Positions 1 to 10,558 of a stretch of 28,310 nt of DNA are shown piece by piece; position 1 is the stretch's first letter, and every line of letters begins with the position of its first letter. Source of the stretch: Discostella pseudostelligera (taxonomy: Eukaryota > Bacillariophyta > Thalassiosirophyceae > Thalassiosirales > Thalassiosiraceae); contig JALLBK010000451.1 of NCBI GenBank assembly GCA_036940085.1, positions 1 to 28,310 of the forward strand, written 5' to 3'. The position numbers and the translations under genes are program-made. Under the pieces are notes generated by a model that saw only the letters and a list, made by a program, of their open reading frames with translations, did not search any database and was not told where the DNA came from.

Positions 1-563
1 CCAGTCCATCCCCTACATTAGACATCCAGCCACCACTTTGGCTGGCCGTATGGTACTCCTTTCCTGCTGGACAGGTCCACACCATTGGGCACCTGAAGGT
101 GGGTTAGTGGATGATGAAGATGACTATTCTAAGGAAGGTATTGAAACTGATCAAAGGGCAGCAAAGTGTCAATCACTTTAACTTAAAGAAATGCAACATT
201 GATTGGATTGTTGCCTCCTTTCATCACACTACCAATTGGTCTGTCAGGACATTGTTCTAGCTTGGAAACTTGTTCCCAAGAAATTTGAGCACCTGAACTT
301 GTTCACGTACTGGAAGAAGAAGAAAACAGTGCATCACTTCCTTCTTCCTTAGGAAAATGGTTCAAATCACTTGTGAATCTAGGCCAATCAGGTTTTATTA
401 TGGCAATGGCAGCTTCACATGCAGTGGTAATCTGGGTCATGATATCACATATTCCTTTTCAGGAACCTACCTCTCAGGCACGACTTAATTCTTTGTATGT
501 TAGTATAATGATCACTATCCTCTTCCACCTTGACTGCATTGCATCTTAATTGGATGCAGTCTT

Positions 564-587
564 GATGGATGGATGGATGGATGGATG
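564..587. repeat. GATG tetranucleotide microsatellite
   Basis: Six tandem copies of GATG lie inside the eroded minus-strand coding remnant, at a point where the best open frame changes. Slippage here may have caused one of the frameshifts. Confidence 0.9.
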
Positions 588-1750
588 TATTTGCTGAAAC
601 ATGCTGCATATCTTTTAACACAATGGCAATACTCCAGTCCAATATTTGCTGCACAGTGAACAATGGTAGTGTTCATTATTTTGCAAACAGCTCCAAAAAT
701 TAGAGCAAACTCATCGCTTGAAATTTGGTTTGGGCATGTGATGATGACATCATCTGAAATGCCCCCTTCAGGAATTTTCACAATCAATTGAATCATCCCT
801 GGTCTGGTCCTTGTTGCATCATAAACATTCATCAAAAATTATAGCTCCAAGGTTAGCTGTTGTGATTTTATCCGGCAAATTCAGATAGGATAGTATGGAC
901 ATTGTCGTTGGTTTTCTGATAATCCATTGGCAAGTGTGACACTGCTAGTTAGTGGTGAAGATGTTTGGTGGTAAATCAATACATGCCAATCTCCTTGGTA
1001 TTGGTAGGTCAAGTCCAAAGGAAAACTACCAGCATCTTGTTGTTAAATTTTGGATGCATCCTCCAATTCTCCCATTTTGTATTTTGAATCCACTGCAATA
1101 GTTCAGCTTCATTTGGATGAGATTCTTTTCCCTTTATTATGGCAGTAGCTATCAAATCCTCTAAGCCATTGATATGCCAATTCATTTCTAACTGCTCTGC
1201 ATTTGTTGAAACACGAGATTCTTGCTCCTCCTTGAAATCTAGTGGGATATCAAGTGAAGCCCCTGCATTGACAAGGTTGCAAGTTGTTTCGACAACTTGT
1301 TTCTGACCGTCATGATAAGATGCGAGCAGATTCGATGCTTGTCATGGATCACAACCATACTCATTCATTGAACTAAACAGAATCTTGGGACAGAGGGATA
1401 ACAGCTTGTCAATAATCTTGTTGATTTTCTCCTCTTCAACTCCAATGTGATCTAAGGAAGAAATGAGGATGATGATAAAATTATCATCTTTTGTAGAGAC
1501 AAGGATTGCATCTACCAGTTCCTGTAAGCTTCGCTTTAATACACATCTTTTCTGCTCACACCTTGTCCTTTATGGAAATTGATGCCTCTTTTAGTGTCAA
1601 AACCAGGAAGGACTCCAAGAACCTTGATCAAATAGATGCATCCAGCAAGCAATGATGAATATTTGTTAAACAAGTCTGTCATTTTTTGTATTTGGTGACA
1701 TCTGAATGAAAACATATACTTTTGGAACTGTCTTTGATGAAACCAGCAGC

Positions 1751-2050
1751 AAAGGGTGTCAGCATCATACTCACAGGCAAAGGGTGTCATGATTGTACTC
1801 AGAGCATTCGTCGAAGCAACAAAGGGCAAAGGGTGTCATGGTCATACTCAGAGCAAAGGGTGTCAGCATCATTGTACTGTCAGCAAAGGTGGATATGGTC
1901 ATACTTGGAGCATTTGTTAAGCAGCAAAGGGTGTCGTGGTTGTAGTTGTACTCGGAGCAAAGGGTGTCAGCATCATACTTGCCAAAGGGTGTCATGGTCA
2001 TACTCAGAGCATTTGTCAAAGCAGCAAAGGGAGTCATCATGGTTTTACTC
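1751..2050. repeat. Degenerate minisatellite with AAAGGGTGTCA core
   Basis: The core AAAGGGTGTC or a close variant begins at 1751, 1779, 1828, 1855, 1884, 1926, 1959, 1984 and 2026. The basic unit is about 25-29 bases (core, then a CATGGTCATACTCAGAG-like arm). Longer spacings of 42-49 bases occur where a second module resembling CATTTGTCAAAGCAG is inserted. Units differ by substitutions and small indels, so the array is old. Open reading frames across it on either strand are by-products of the repeat. Confidence 0.85.
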
Positions 2051-2465
2051 AGAGCAAACACTGAAGATGTAAATAGCCTGTCACCCACAGCATTTGATGA
2101 AGCAGGGAATGGTGTCATGATGGTGGTACCCATGCAATAATCTATGGTACAACCCTCGTCATACGTCGAAGTTGGAAGTGGAGGTAGGGGGGATACACAT
2201 TGTCTTAAGTATTATTCCAATTGCTGTTGATTGTACCAAATGATAGCAGAGGTGATGGTAGCTCATTTGAGGATGTGTTGATATTATTGTGTGATAATGC
2301 CTTCCTTTTAGCTCTTCTTGCTGTACTGGACTCATCCACTACCCTGGATTTTTTCTTGGCTTGTTTCGTCACCTTGGCATCAACTGTGTGGGCATTAATG
2401 TTTGAATTTGGGACTGGGATATCTCTCAGAATACAAGGAGGACAATCATGAGCAATTGTAATCAA

Positions 2466-5018
2466 TCTTTCATCCTATCGAATGGTTAATGATCATCATA
2501 ACACCTGGGCAATGGAATGGCAACTCTGATGGATCCTGCTGCTTTGATTTTGCCTGGGTTTGACTATTGTACCATCTGGCATTTGGTGAAAGTTGTGATA
2601 TGCGGTGGGCAAAAAGTTAAACCATCTCCTGCAGATTTAGGTGATTTTGTTGCTCGTGATGACTGTGGTCAAGATTGCTGGTAGCTGGCACCACCACCAC
2701 CACCTTTGCTGCCCATGTCCAAGCCAGAAGGTCCAGTGTTTCATGTTCAACCCAAGTCCTGTGCCAGCCAGGTCCACCAGCACCATGCTGGCTCCATCAT
2801 GTCCTTCTTCTCAATCAGCAGCCCTGTCTGCTGTGATGGCCTGGTCCTCCTTTTTCCTTTTCTGGCCAGCAGGTCCACAAGGGTACCAAACAAAAGGTCT
2901 TTCAGATGCTTGATGAAAGTCTGGGTCAATCAGCACAGCTACTAGCTACTAGCTACTTCTGGTGTGAGTGTGAATCATGGTTGGTTATCTGCCTCAACAA
3001 TCTCTATCTGAACATCTTCTGGATTGAGTGAGGTCATGCATTGTCCAAATGTAGTCATTCATGGTAATACTAGCTAGTAGAGCAGTAGATTGGGATGATA
3101 CTAGAGAAGAAGGATACCAACAGCTGCTACTCTGGCTCCTCCTTCGTCTACTACTACTCCTTGTCCTACTACTAGTACAAATCTACTTTCCTGCTGCAAC
3201 TGCAAATGTGTACATCACACATCACCACCAGCTGAGGAGTCAGGCAGAGTCAACTTCTTGTGTTTGAGGAGTCCACCTTAGCACTCACCCCTGCTCACTG
3301 TGAAAGAGCACAGAGCACCACCAGAGCAATCGATGGTGACAAATTTATGTAGGGTCAAAGCTTAAAGCTTTAAGACTTGAGACTGCTACAGCAGGAAGGA
3401 GGAGGATAGATTATAATATCCGCTACTGCTGGGGTGTACAGCAAGAACATCATACAGTGGAAACACTGTTCTTTGATTTTGATCAACAAATTCTGGTGAT
3501 GGTGGTGGTCCACTCACCACTCAGAAGATACACCTGTCTTTGCCTACTGAGTCTGAGTTGTGAGTCAACACAACAGACAACAGCAGGTAATGTATCATTA
3601 CTGCTGCTATGCTACATCAACTACTGCTGCTACCGCCACTACCACTAGTACCACTACCACTGGCACCCCATGGCTGCTGTTACACACTCCAGTACTACCA
3701 CTTGTACCACTAGTAGTAGCAATATGTAGTATCTAAAGCATCAAGAAGTACTAGGAGTAACCAGTATGAGGACGAGGAGTAATACTACTATGAGATACAC
3801 TCCTGTGTGATCAGGGCGAGAGGATTGATGCAGCATTTGGCAAGGAATCATCTGTAGTATCTATGGAGGAGCAATGAAAGAAGCTGAAGGCTGTTGAGTA
3901 CTTGTTGTAATATGCTATTGAAGGGCAGTTGTCGTGGTGATGATCTTGATCTGGTGTGGCAGTGGCAACAAGAATGATGCAACCCCCCAAAAGACAAGGA
4001 TTGATGCTAAATGCAAGAGTGAGGAATAATGCTACAAACAACAAGCAACATATATACATTATACTGCCTGGTGCTGGTTGCTACTGCTCCTGCTGTCCTT
4101 CTCTTCAACTTCTTTGTCACCCAAGAATGGTGTTTCACAGACTTGTCATTGTCACTGCTCACTGCTGCACTCAGGCCATACTAGTATTAGTGCTCATGAT
4201 ATGAATACATACTGCTACTAACAAAGATGAAGAATCCTCCACTACTGTTGATTTTAAGCCACAAGAGCTACAAGCCACAACCTGAGGATTCAAGCTGAGG
4301 ATGCACCAAGGTATGATCATATTCAAAGATGTAACCGATTAGCGATTAGGAGGAGTGACAACAAAAGGATCCAACAGAGTGCAGAGTGAGTGATGTAGAT
4401 TTGAGATTCAAGATTCAAGAAGCCAAGGAGGAGCCCCATCAACAAACCTCACACATTGTAGCAATGCCGGGACAAAGCCCAGATGAAAGGTGGGAGACAC
4501 TCAGCCACTCCTTGAGCATATTTTAGTCATTTGCAATGTGCATATATACTCCTTCTTTACAGGGGATCCTGCTGTGGACAATGAGACATAAAACATAATG
4601 AAGCACTAGGAGATACTGGTAGTGTGAAGCAAGGCCAGCAAGGGGCCCCTACTTGCTCTTACTAGCTTTATCCCACTCTCCAGCATTCTTCTTTGATAGA
4701 GGAGAGGAGGATGCAGGATGCTGCCTCACTTTTTAACTAGAGACTACTAGTATGGTAGAGCTCTTAATCCTCCTTCTGAGGATTACATCACTTGTTGCAT
4801 TACTTTGTGCTCATCATCTGCTTGGCTTCAGGAGCAGGAGAGCCTCAGGCTCCTCCCTCAAGTCAGTTACAAGAAAAAGGGTGCATGGTGCATGCAGAGG
4901 ACAATGGAGAAACAGCACACTGTGAGGAGGAGTGTTGCTGCTACTAATGCAGCAACAACCAACAACCAACAAGATGCCGCTGTGTGATTATCTGATGCAC
5001 ATAAGAGGATTGCACATG
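2466..5018. other. Low-complexity, CpG-poor non-coding stretch
   Basis: No convincing gene. The stretch is rich in scattered CTACTACT/AGTAGTAGT and CTAG-containing words (for example around 2938-2955, 3140-3185 and 3600-3760) and short CAC runs near 2692-2704. A few short protein-like frames occur on the minus strand at about 2930-2470, possibly further remnants of the decayed gene next door, but none is long enough to call. CG dinucleotides are scarce throughout. Confidence 0.6.
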
Positions 5019-5290
5019 ATAGTAGTAGTAGTAGTAGTAGGTAGCAGTAGGTAGCAGTAGGTAGCAGTAGGTAGCAGTAGGTAGCAGTAGGTAGCAGTAG
5101 AAGTAGTAGGTAGTAGTAGGTAGTAGTAGGTAGTAGTAGGTAGTAGTAGGTAGTAGTAGGTAGTAGGTAGTAGTAGTAGGTAGTAGTAGTAGGTAGTAGT
5201 AGTAGGTAGTAGTAGGTAGTAGTGGTAGGTAGTATTAGGTAGTAGAAGGTAGTAGAAGGTAGTAGTAGGTGTAGTAGTAGTAGTAGTAGT
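5019..5290. repeat. GTAG-type satellite with 10-base period
   Basis: About 270 bases made only of GTAG/TAG words. From about 5040 the unit is GTAGCAGTAG (about six copies). From about 5100 it becomes GTAGTAGTAG in near-exact 10-base copies, then grades into irregular AGT trinucleotide tracts. The change of unit at one point suggests a C-to-T variant (GTAGCA to GTAGTA) spread by slippage. The long Tyr/Leu/Thr-rich minus-strand frame across it is an artefact of the repeat. Confidence 0.95.
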
Positions 5291-5562
5291 GACACTACGA
5301 TACCACTACTATCCAGTCAGAACTCATGCACATGCATTCCCTCTCCCATTTGCAAGAAAACTCAAGCAGGTAGCAATGGTGAGCTATGGTACCAAAGATT
5401 GATCAGTGGATGCTGGATGCATTATGGTGCCATGATACGAGAACAAGTACCTTGCATCTCACCCCATGCATTTCTGCCACTAGTAAACTCATCTAATTAA
5501 TGTCTTGTGATGGTCCTGCCTGTTGCTTGCTGCTTGCTGTATACTGGCCTGCTCGTGGCTGA

Positions 5563-5760
5563 GGAGCTGAAAATTATTGCTCATGTCCACCAAATAATGA
5601 GGGTAGAATTATTCCAGGTAGACACTCTGATGAGAACAAAGGTACTGATGCTGGCAATATGGCTGAAGAAGTGAATGTATTCATGAAGAGGTTGGTGAAT
5701 AAAAGATCAAATAGTACCAGAGCTGTGATTGCTGGGGTAATTAAGAAGTTTTGTTGTTAG
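5563..5760 (+). pseudogene. Short coding remnant, unknown
   Basis: An open frame of 65 codons runs from just after a TGA at 5560-5562 to a TAG at 5758-5760. It contains an internal ATG and the stretch MAEEVNVFMKRLVNKRSN. The composition looks protein-like, but there is no recognised domain, no upstream exon that I can join, and it lies in the CpG-poor block. It is probably a remnant and may be chance. Confidence 0.2.
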
Positions 5761-5888
5761 TTTTTACATTTCAACAGCACTGATGATGAACTAAAATCAT
5801 GCTTCATAAAACTATGTCCAAACTGACTCGTCCTCTACCTCTGTAGCATATGAAAACAGCAAGTGAGACGAATGACTTCGGATTGCCA

Positions 5889-8800
5889 TTAGGTTACATG
5901 TCCTCCCATTGGATTCGATAGAGTCCGTCGTTCATGAAATTGTTGTTTCAATCTATTTTTCTTTCTTGTGGCATCTTCCTTCTCAAAGGTACTCTCTAGA
6001 AATGATTTCGCCTCGTCAAGGAAGCTTGAACTCTTTGCTTGCCGATCGTAGAACGACTTCTGATGCTCACTTGCTAATATTTGGGACTGGGTTTCCATTT
6101 CAGCAAGCTTTTCCTGAGGGCACAAACAAAACGAATTAGACAACAGCGACGTTGACTGTATTATGTATGCACAGATCACGCACCTTCAAATAATCAATTT
6201 CGCGCTGCTTATCTGATTTAATCTTTGCGGCCTCTTGTTTCGCCAGGAGTGCTTCTCTCACAGCGACCTCCGCTGAGAGCTCCGCTCGCTTTGCACGGTC
6301 GACAAGCCTTTGCCTGTCAATGCTCTCATGACTCGCATAGGAATCGTTGTCATACACATATCCATCGGACCGTATCGATGAAGAAGAACCTTCATCGCCA
6401 GAGTCGATGCCGTTGTCCACTTGCGACAATAGAGACTCTATTGTCTCCACCAACTTCTGCATCTGACTTCTTACCATGGCGAATGCTTTATCGGCAAGTA
6501 CCAATTTCATGGACAAGGTTTTCACCTCCTGTGTTGCAGCCTCGTGTAGTTGCTCTGCCTCTGCCACAATGTTATCATCACCGTCCAAGTCTATTTCCTC
6601 CTGCATTAACTCTTCTGCTTCAATTTGGCGTGTCATTGCCAATCTCAGCAAGCGACGAAGGACCTGTAGATTATTACAATCATTGAGTCTATGAGAAATT
6701 GCCCGTCAATAAATACTGTGTTACTCGAAGAGAACAATAAATGCTTACCGTGCAATTGTCGCTCGTCATCTTCAGGAGCATACTCTGACAATCACCTATA
6801 GTGAACATCTCGGATCCTTTCATAGTGCCAGCTCCGAGCGATAGACATCTCATAAGCATAAAGTCAGTGTCGTCGAGCCATTTTACTTCTTCAAACCAAT
6901 AGTCAGGCTCATCATTGTGGAATGGGACTCCGCGACGCCTAATCCGTTGAATCGGTCGGGGGACAAAGTATGCCTTTGCCGATCGACGCGTTAACAAGTG
7001 AGCAGTGACGACATCTTTGGGCGTAGCCCCATCCCTCCATGCCTTGCTTACAATCACAGCATCTCGGACCCGGGCGGCAGCCTGAAAATACGGTGTCAGG
7101 ACTATGTCATCTTCAACGTTCGTCCCGCCCTTTCGTTCCAAGCCTCGATCAATATCTGTCTCCATGATACGACTTCGCATTTCAAACAGGGCAAATGCCT
7201 TCTTTGTGTCTACGAGATTCTCAAAGTCATGGAGCATCGTTTCCTCGCAACTGCTAATTTCCATCTGATTTGTGCATATCTTTCGGAATGCTCTGACTAA
7301 CTTCCGTACCATTTCCGGCTGAATACAATAGATGGATAGGTCTGGCAAACTCTCAAGCCCATCTTCTTCATCGTCCATGTAGTCGAGATGATGAGGTGAG
7401 GAATCGGATGAACCTCGTGTGACGGCAGAAAGGTTTAGGGCTGGGCCTAAATATCGATTATCTGGTCCATGCCTTCGTTCAAAGTTGAGTTGTTGATTCG
7501 ACCGTGTCGCTGACGACTGGGGTAGACGACTGGCGGCAAATGGATTGAATTGGGTAGAATATGGTAAATTTTCTCCATGAAACGGTTGCACGACATTTTC
7601 AGTCTTCAGTGCCACTCTATATTCCTCAGAATTTACGTCCAATGTATCCTCTTCTATCGGACCAAACTGCTCTTCTTGAATTATGCCATCAAATACATCG
7701 GATGCAGATTCGACATTGGACGAAGATGCTCCAGATAATCGGCGGTTCATGCCAGCACCGCGGGCCGACGATGGTAGTGCCAAGCCCATGGCGTGGGCGC
7801 GATGATGATGATGTTGTTGTTGTTGCCTCCGTCCATCACCGGAGGAGGAATACACACCCGTTCCCATCGACGTCCCACCTTCCGATTCTAAATCATCCAT
7901 GAGATTCGGTACATCCTTCGTTTTGTCAATGAAGCCACGATATCCTCGGAACAAAAACGACCCCCCCTCACTTGGTGGCGAAGTTTGACTGTCTTTCATT
8001 CGCAGCGCCTCTTCGGATAGAACTTGCGGACCACTTATCTGATGATGATGCGTTCTTTGACGCGAATGTGAATTATTGTGTGAATTGAAAGAGTAGACTG
8101 AGTTGAACTCTGCACTTGGACTCTGTGCATTGGCCAGCCGTCGACCAGACGCTCGAACGCGCTCCTCGCTTCCCCTCAAGTCGATCCCACTGTCATCTAA
8201 CGTTGAATTATTGGTGGGTGGTGAGTGGTACGATTGCATTCCACCATTGTTTGACGTGCGACGATCATGCCGAAGTCGGGTATTTCCCAAGACAGCCCTT
8301 AATTGCACATCGGCGGCGGTTCCAGTCTCGGAAGAATTTTGACGTCGTTCTCTCCAATTAGTACCATCCTCCTCATCATAGACAGAAATACCGCCCACCA
8401 CGGATCCTTGGTGCCAGTTTTCCATTTTATTGTCCGCTGCAACCACCGCGGAAGCCGCCGCTGATCTATGTTCGTTCCGTGCAGCAGCATTACCCATCTC
8501 ATTATTTCGTCCCACTGCTGCTCGACGAGGGGACGCCCAAGAGCCACTGTCCTCCTCGCTATAACTCGATTCCATCACATACGTCCGTCCCCGTTTATCA
8601 ATGGTGCCAGGCCATCCAGTGGGATTGTACGATGAAGAATCGCCCGAGGTTCCAGTGACACTGGATTGTGTGTTGGATCGAGCTGGGGATATTGCGGGAT
8701 ATTGATGGCTTTGGTGGTGATGCGTGAAATAATTCTCATTGTTGGACATGGAAGGAGGTGTTGTTGTCGTAGCAGTAGTAGGATTAAGTGTGGGTATACC

Positions 8801-9937
8801 ACCCGCCGGAGGATGAGTTGCTAGTTTTGCGGAGATTGGAAGTTGAAATTGAACCCCCCCGGTGGTCGAGGTAGGTTGCTTCGATGAAGTGTGCATTGGC
8901 TGAATATTCTGAGTTTGGTGTTGCTGTTGTTGCTTATTTGAAAACATGGATACCAATTTATTCACCATCCCCGTCCTACGAAATTCCGATTGTGGAGATG
9001 TAGTTTGCTCCGGTGACGATGAAGGTGTCTTTTTGGACACACTTGTTGGAGAGGTGGTATTCATGGACATGTTCCGTTGCATTTGCAGATGCCGATCGTT
9101 TGAGTTATCTCTGCGATAGTTGTTCCCACTCAATGATGTCGTAGGATCTAATGCACGAGCAGCCACTACCTCGGCAATATTGTCAAAAATGGTAGTGCTC
9201 GCAGTGCGATGACCTCCATTGCCCTTGATGGCAGCGCTGGTTGCATTGTTGCTCGTTGTTGCAGTCTCGTACGATTTAAATACAATGCCACCACCAACTC
9301 CACCACCGGCTACTATTTTCCTCCCATTATTATTGGGTGATCTACTCCCCTTGCTACTGACACTTTGAGAAGGTGTCCCAGTCGATCCCGATGTGGTTGA
9401 TTTTCCTTTGGCACGAAATATTTGTTGATTCCTTGCAGAGATTGTCGTCGTCGTCGTTGCACTGGTTGCAGGAGGAGGATAGGCAGGTGGGGGTGGGGGA
9501 GGATAGGCCAACTGCAATTTGCGATCTACGATATCCACATGATGTGTCTCCTCCTCATCAACAGGCCAGTCCACCACCCCATGAAGATAATCTTCGTCGT
9601 TGTCCAACGCTCCCTCGTTTTCTTCTTGCACTGTCATGGATATTCTAGCATTGAATGAGTTGTTGTTGGAATGACAATAATTATTACTTCCAGATGGTGT
9701 TGTCAGATCCATTTTATTGGGTGGCGAACCACTGTATGTCGACGTGGAATGTGATGGCGAGGATGCGAAGGACGCTGCAGCGCCAGTTGTGGCAAAGCCA
9801 GCAATGTCAATGAAGGAATTGTAGGCGGCATCTCCATTGTCGGGTGATCCTCGCGGATGTGGTGGTGGTGGAGGAGGATGGCCACGGGAGGAGTATTGCA
9901 TCATGTAGAGTAAGAGTGGCGACTCAATCGATACCAC
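5889..9937 (-). CDS. Large low-complexity protein with conserved core and C-terminal coiled coil
   Basis: Function unknown. Three exons join in phase 0: 9937-6749, 6663-6184 and 6113-5889. The introns 6748-6664 (GTAAGC...CTACAG) and 6183-6114 (GTGCGT...CCTCAG) are both GT-AG. The product is 1,297 aa. Residues 1 to about 780 are Ser/Asn/Thr/Pro-rich, with proline runs, CAG/CAA glutamine runs and His runs, and are probably disordered. Residues about 860-1063 are the only globular-looking part (motifs LSIYCIQPEMVRKLVRAF, PYFQAAARVRDAVIVSKAWRDG, DEPDYWFEEVKWL). From about 1064 to the end it is charged and heptad-like (exons 2 and 3), consistent with a coiled coil. ATG 9937 is the first in frame; a second pair of Met codons at residues 12-13 is an alternative start. 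The gene ends about 65 bases from the CpG-poor block. A scaffold or regulatory role is only a guess. Confidence 0.85.
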
Positions 9938-10157
9938 AATAATAATATTATGTCAACTCAACCTAAAAATGAATTGATCCCAAACATAAGTTTGTCTGCA
10001 CCTCTCGCGCAACTTCTTGAATCAATGCCTGGGGTATTTCATGATGGTGATGTTCTTGAAGACCAACCGATGTCTACGACGACGACGTCGGCCATCATTG
10101 TTGGCGGCACGCGGCACGGACAAGAGGTGCGGCAAAATTTTGGGCAGCGGTGGCATT

Positions 10158-10305
10158 TTTTGGCGCCAAAACAATTGGCCGGAAGGTATCGAAAAAATAG
10201 CGGGAAAGGAGTTTGAAAAATGGCGGGAAGATCGCGCAGTGCTGCACATAAAGTAGGAGGCTCGTACTCCACGTCAGCGAATTGAAAATTTAAATTTCCC
10301 GCCAA
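10158..10305. promoter_or_regulatory. Cluster of E2F-like elements
   Basis: Between the minus-strand 1,297-aa gene and the tRNA lie a perfect palindrome TTTTGGCGCCAAAA (10158-10171), AGCGGGAAAG (10199-10208), GGCGGGAAG (10222-10230) and TTTCCCGCCAA (10295-10305). All fit the E2F/DP consensus TTTSSCGC in one orientation or the other. Binding is inferred from the motif only. Confidence 0.5.
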
Positions 10306-10376
10306 ACTTCTTATCTCTTCTCTTTCAGAAGAAATGATGATGGTATTAAATTTTTGATGCGACCAATTCTGGTATG

Positions 10377-10449
10377 GCTTCGATAGCTCAGTTGGGAGAG
10401 CGTAAGACTGAAGATCTTAAGGCCCCGTGTTCGATTCACGGTCGAAGCA
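10377..10449 (+). tRNA. tRNA-Phe (anticodon GAA)
   Basis: The 73 nt fold into a full cloverleaf. The acceptor is GCTTCGA paired with TCGAAGC, with discriminator A at 10449. The D stem is GCTC/GAGC, the anticodon stem TAAGA/TCTTA with loop CTGAAGA (anticodon GAA, Phe), and the T stem CCGTG/CACGG with loop TTCGATT. There is no intron and no encoded CCA. The B-box GTTCGATTC is intact. Confidence 0.96.
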
Positions 10450-10451
10450 AC

Positions 10452-10457
10452 TTTTTT
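10452..10457 (+). terminator. RNA polymerase III T-run terminator
   Basis: Six T residues two bases after the tRNA end, the usual pol III stop signal. Confidence 0.85.
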
Positions 10458-10558
10458 GCTTTTAAAATCACATCGCATTGGATTTTCATGTTGCTCTCGC
10501 CGATCTTTGCCGATTGCCGCCGCCCCCGATCCATAACCCACTTCATTATCATTAGAAT

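Larger units (their letters stand above)
183..2465 (-). pseudogene. Decayed protein-coding gene, unknown family
   Basis: I do not recognise the family. On the minus strand several protein-like open stretches follow one another with frame changes between them: 2465-2205 (basic, with KKKSR and RRAKRK clusters), about 1710-1540, about 1560-1150, about 1030-890, 835-590 and about 460-183. Within the 1560-1150 stretch the frame runs through a TGA at 1344-1342 and stays open for more than 80 codons on the far side. In the last stretch it runs through a TGA at 305-303 and then ends in TAA at 185-183. A GATG microsatellite (564-587) and a minisatellite (1751-2050) interrupt it. The stops and frameshifts argue for a relic rather than a working gene. 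Both in-frame stops are TGA, which one CpG transition would make from CGA (inference). Unannotated introns could explain part of the breakage. Confidence 0.45.

Noticed and set aside
2..181. 60-codon open frame entering the window on the plus strand
   Set aside because: No start in view and no family recognised. It ends where the minus-strand remnant ends, and it could be chance or the tail of an outside gene.
303..1344. Selenocysteine-coding TGA codons
   Set aside because: Diatoms have selenoproteins, but here TGA occurs together with frameshifts in a CpG-eroded remnant and no SECIS-like context was sought or seen.
1771..2133. 120-aa minus-strand and 116-aa plus-strand frames with repeated motifs
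   Set aside because: Both are readings of the AAAGGGTGTCA minisatellite, and indels between units change frame.
5019..5290. CRISPR-like array
   Set aside because: The units are contiguous with no spacers, and the genome is eukaryotic.
4867..5295. 142-aa Tyr/Leu/Thr-rich minus-strand open frame
   Set aside because: It is produced entirely by the GTAG satellite; the protein periodicity mirrors the 10-base unit.
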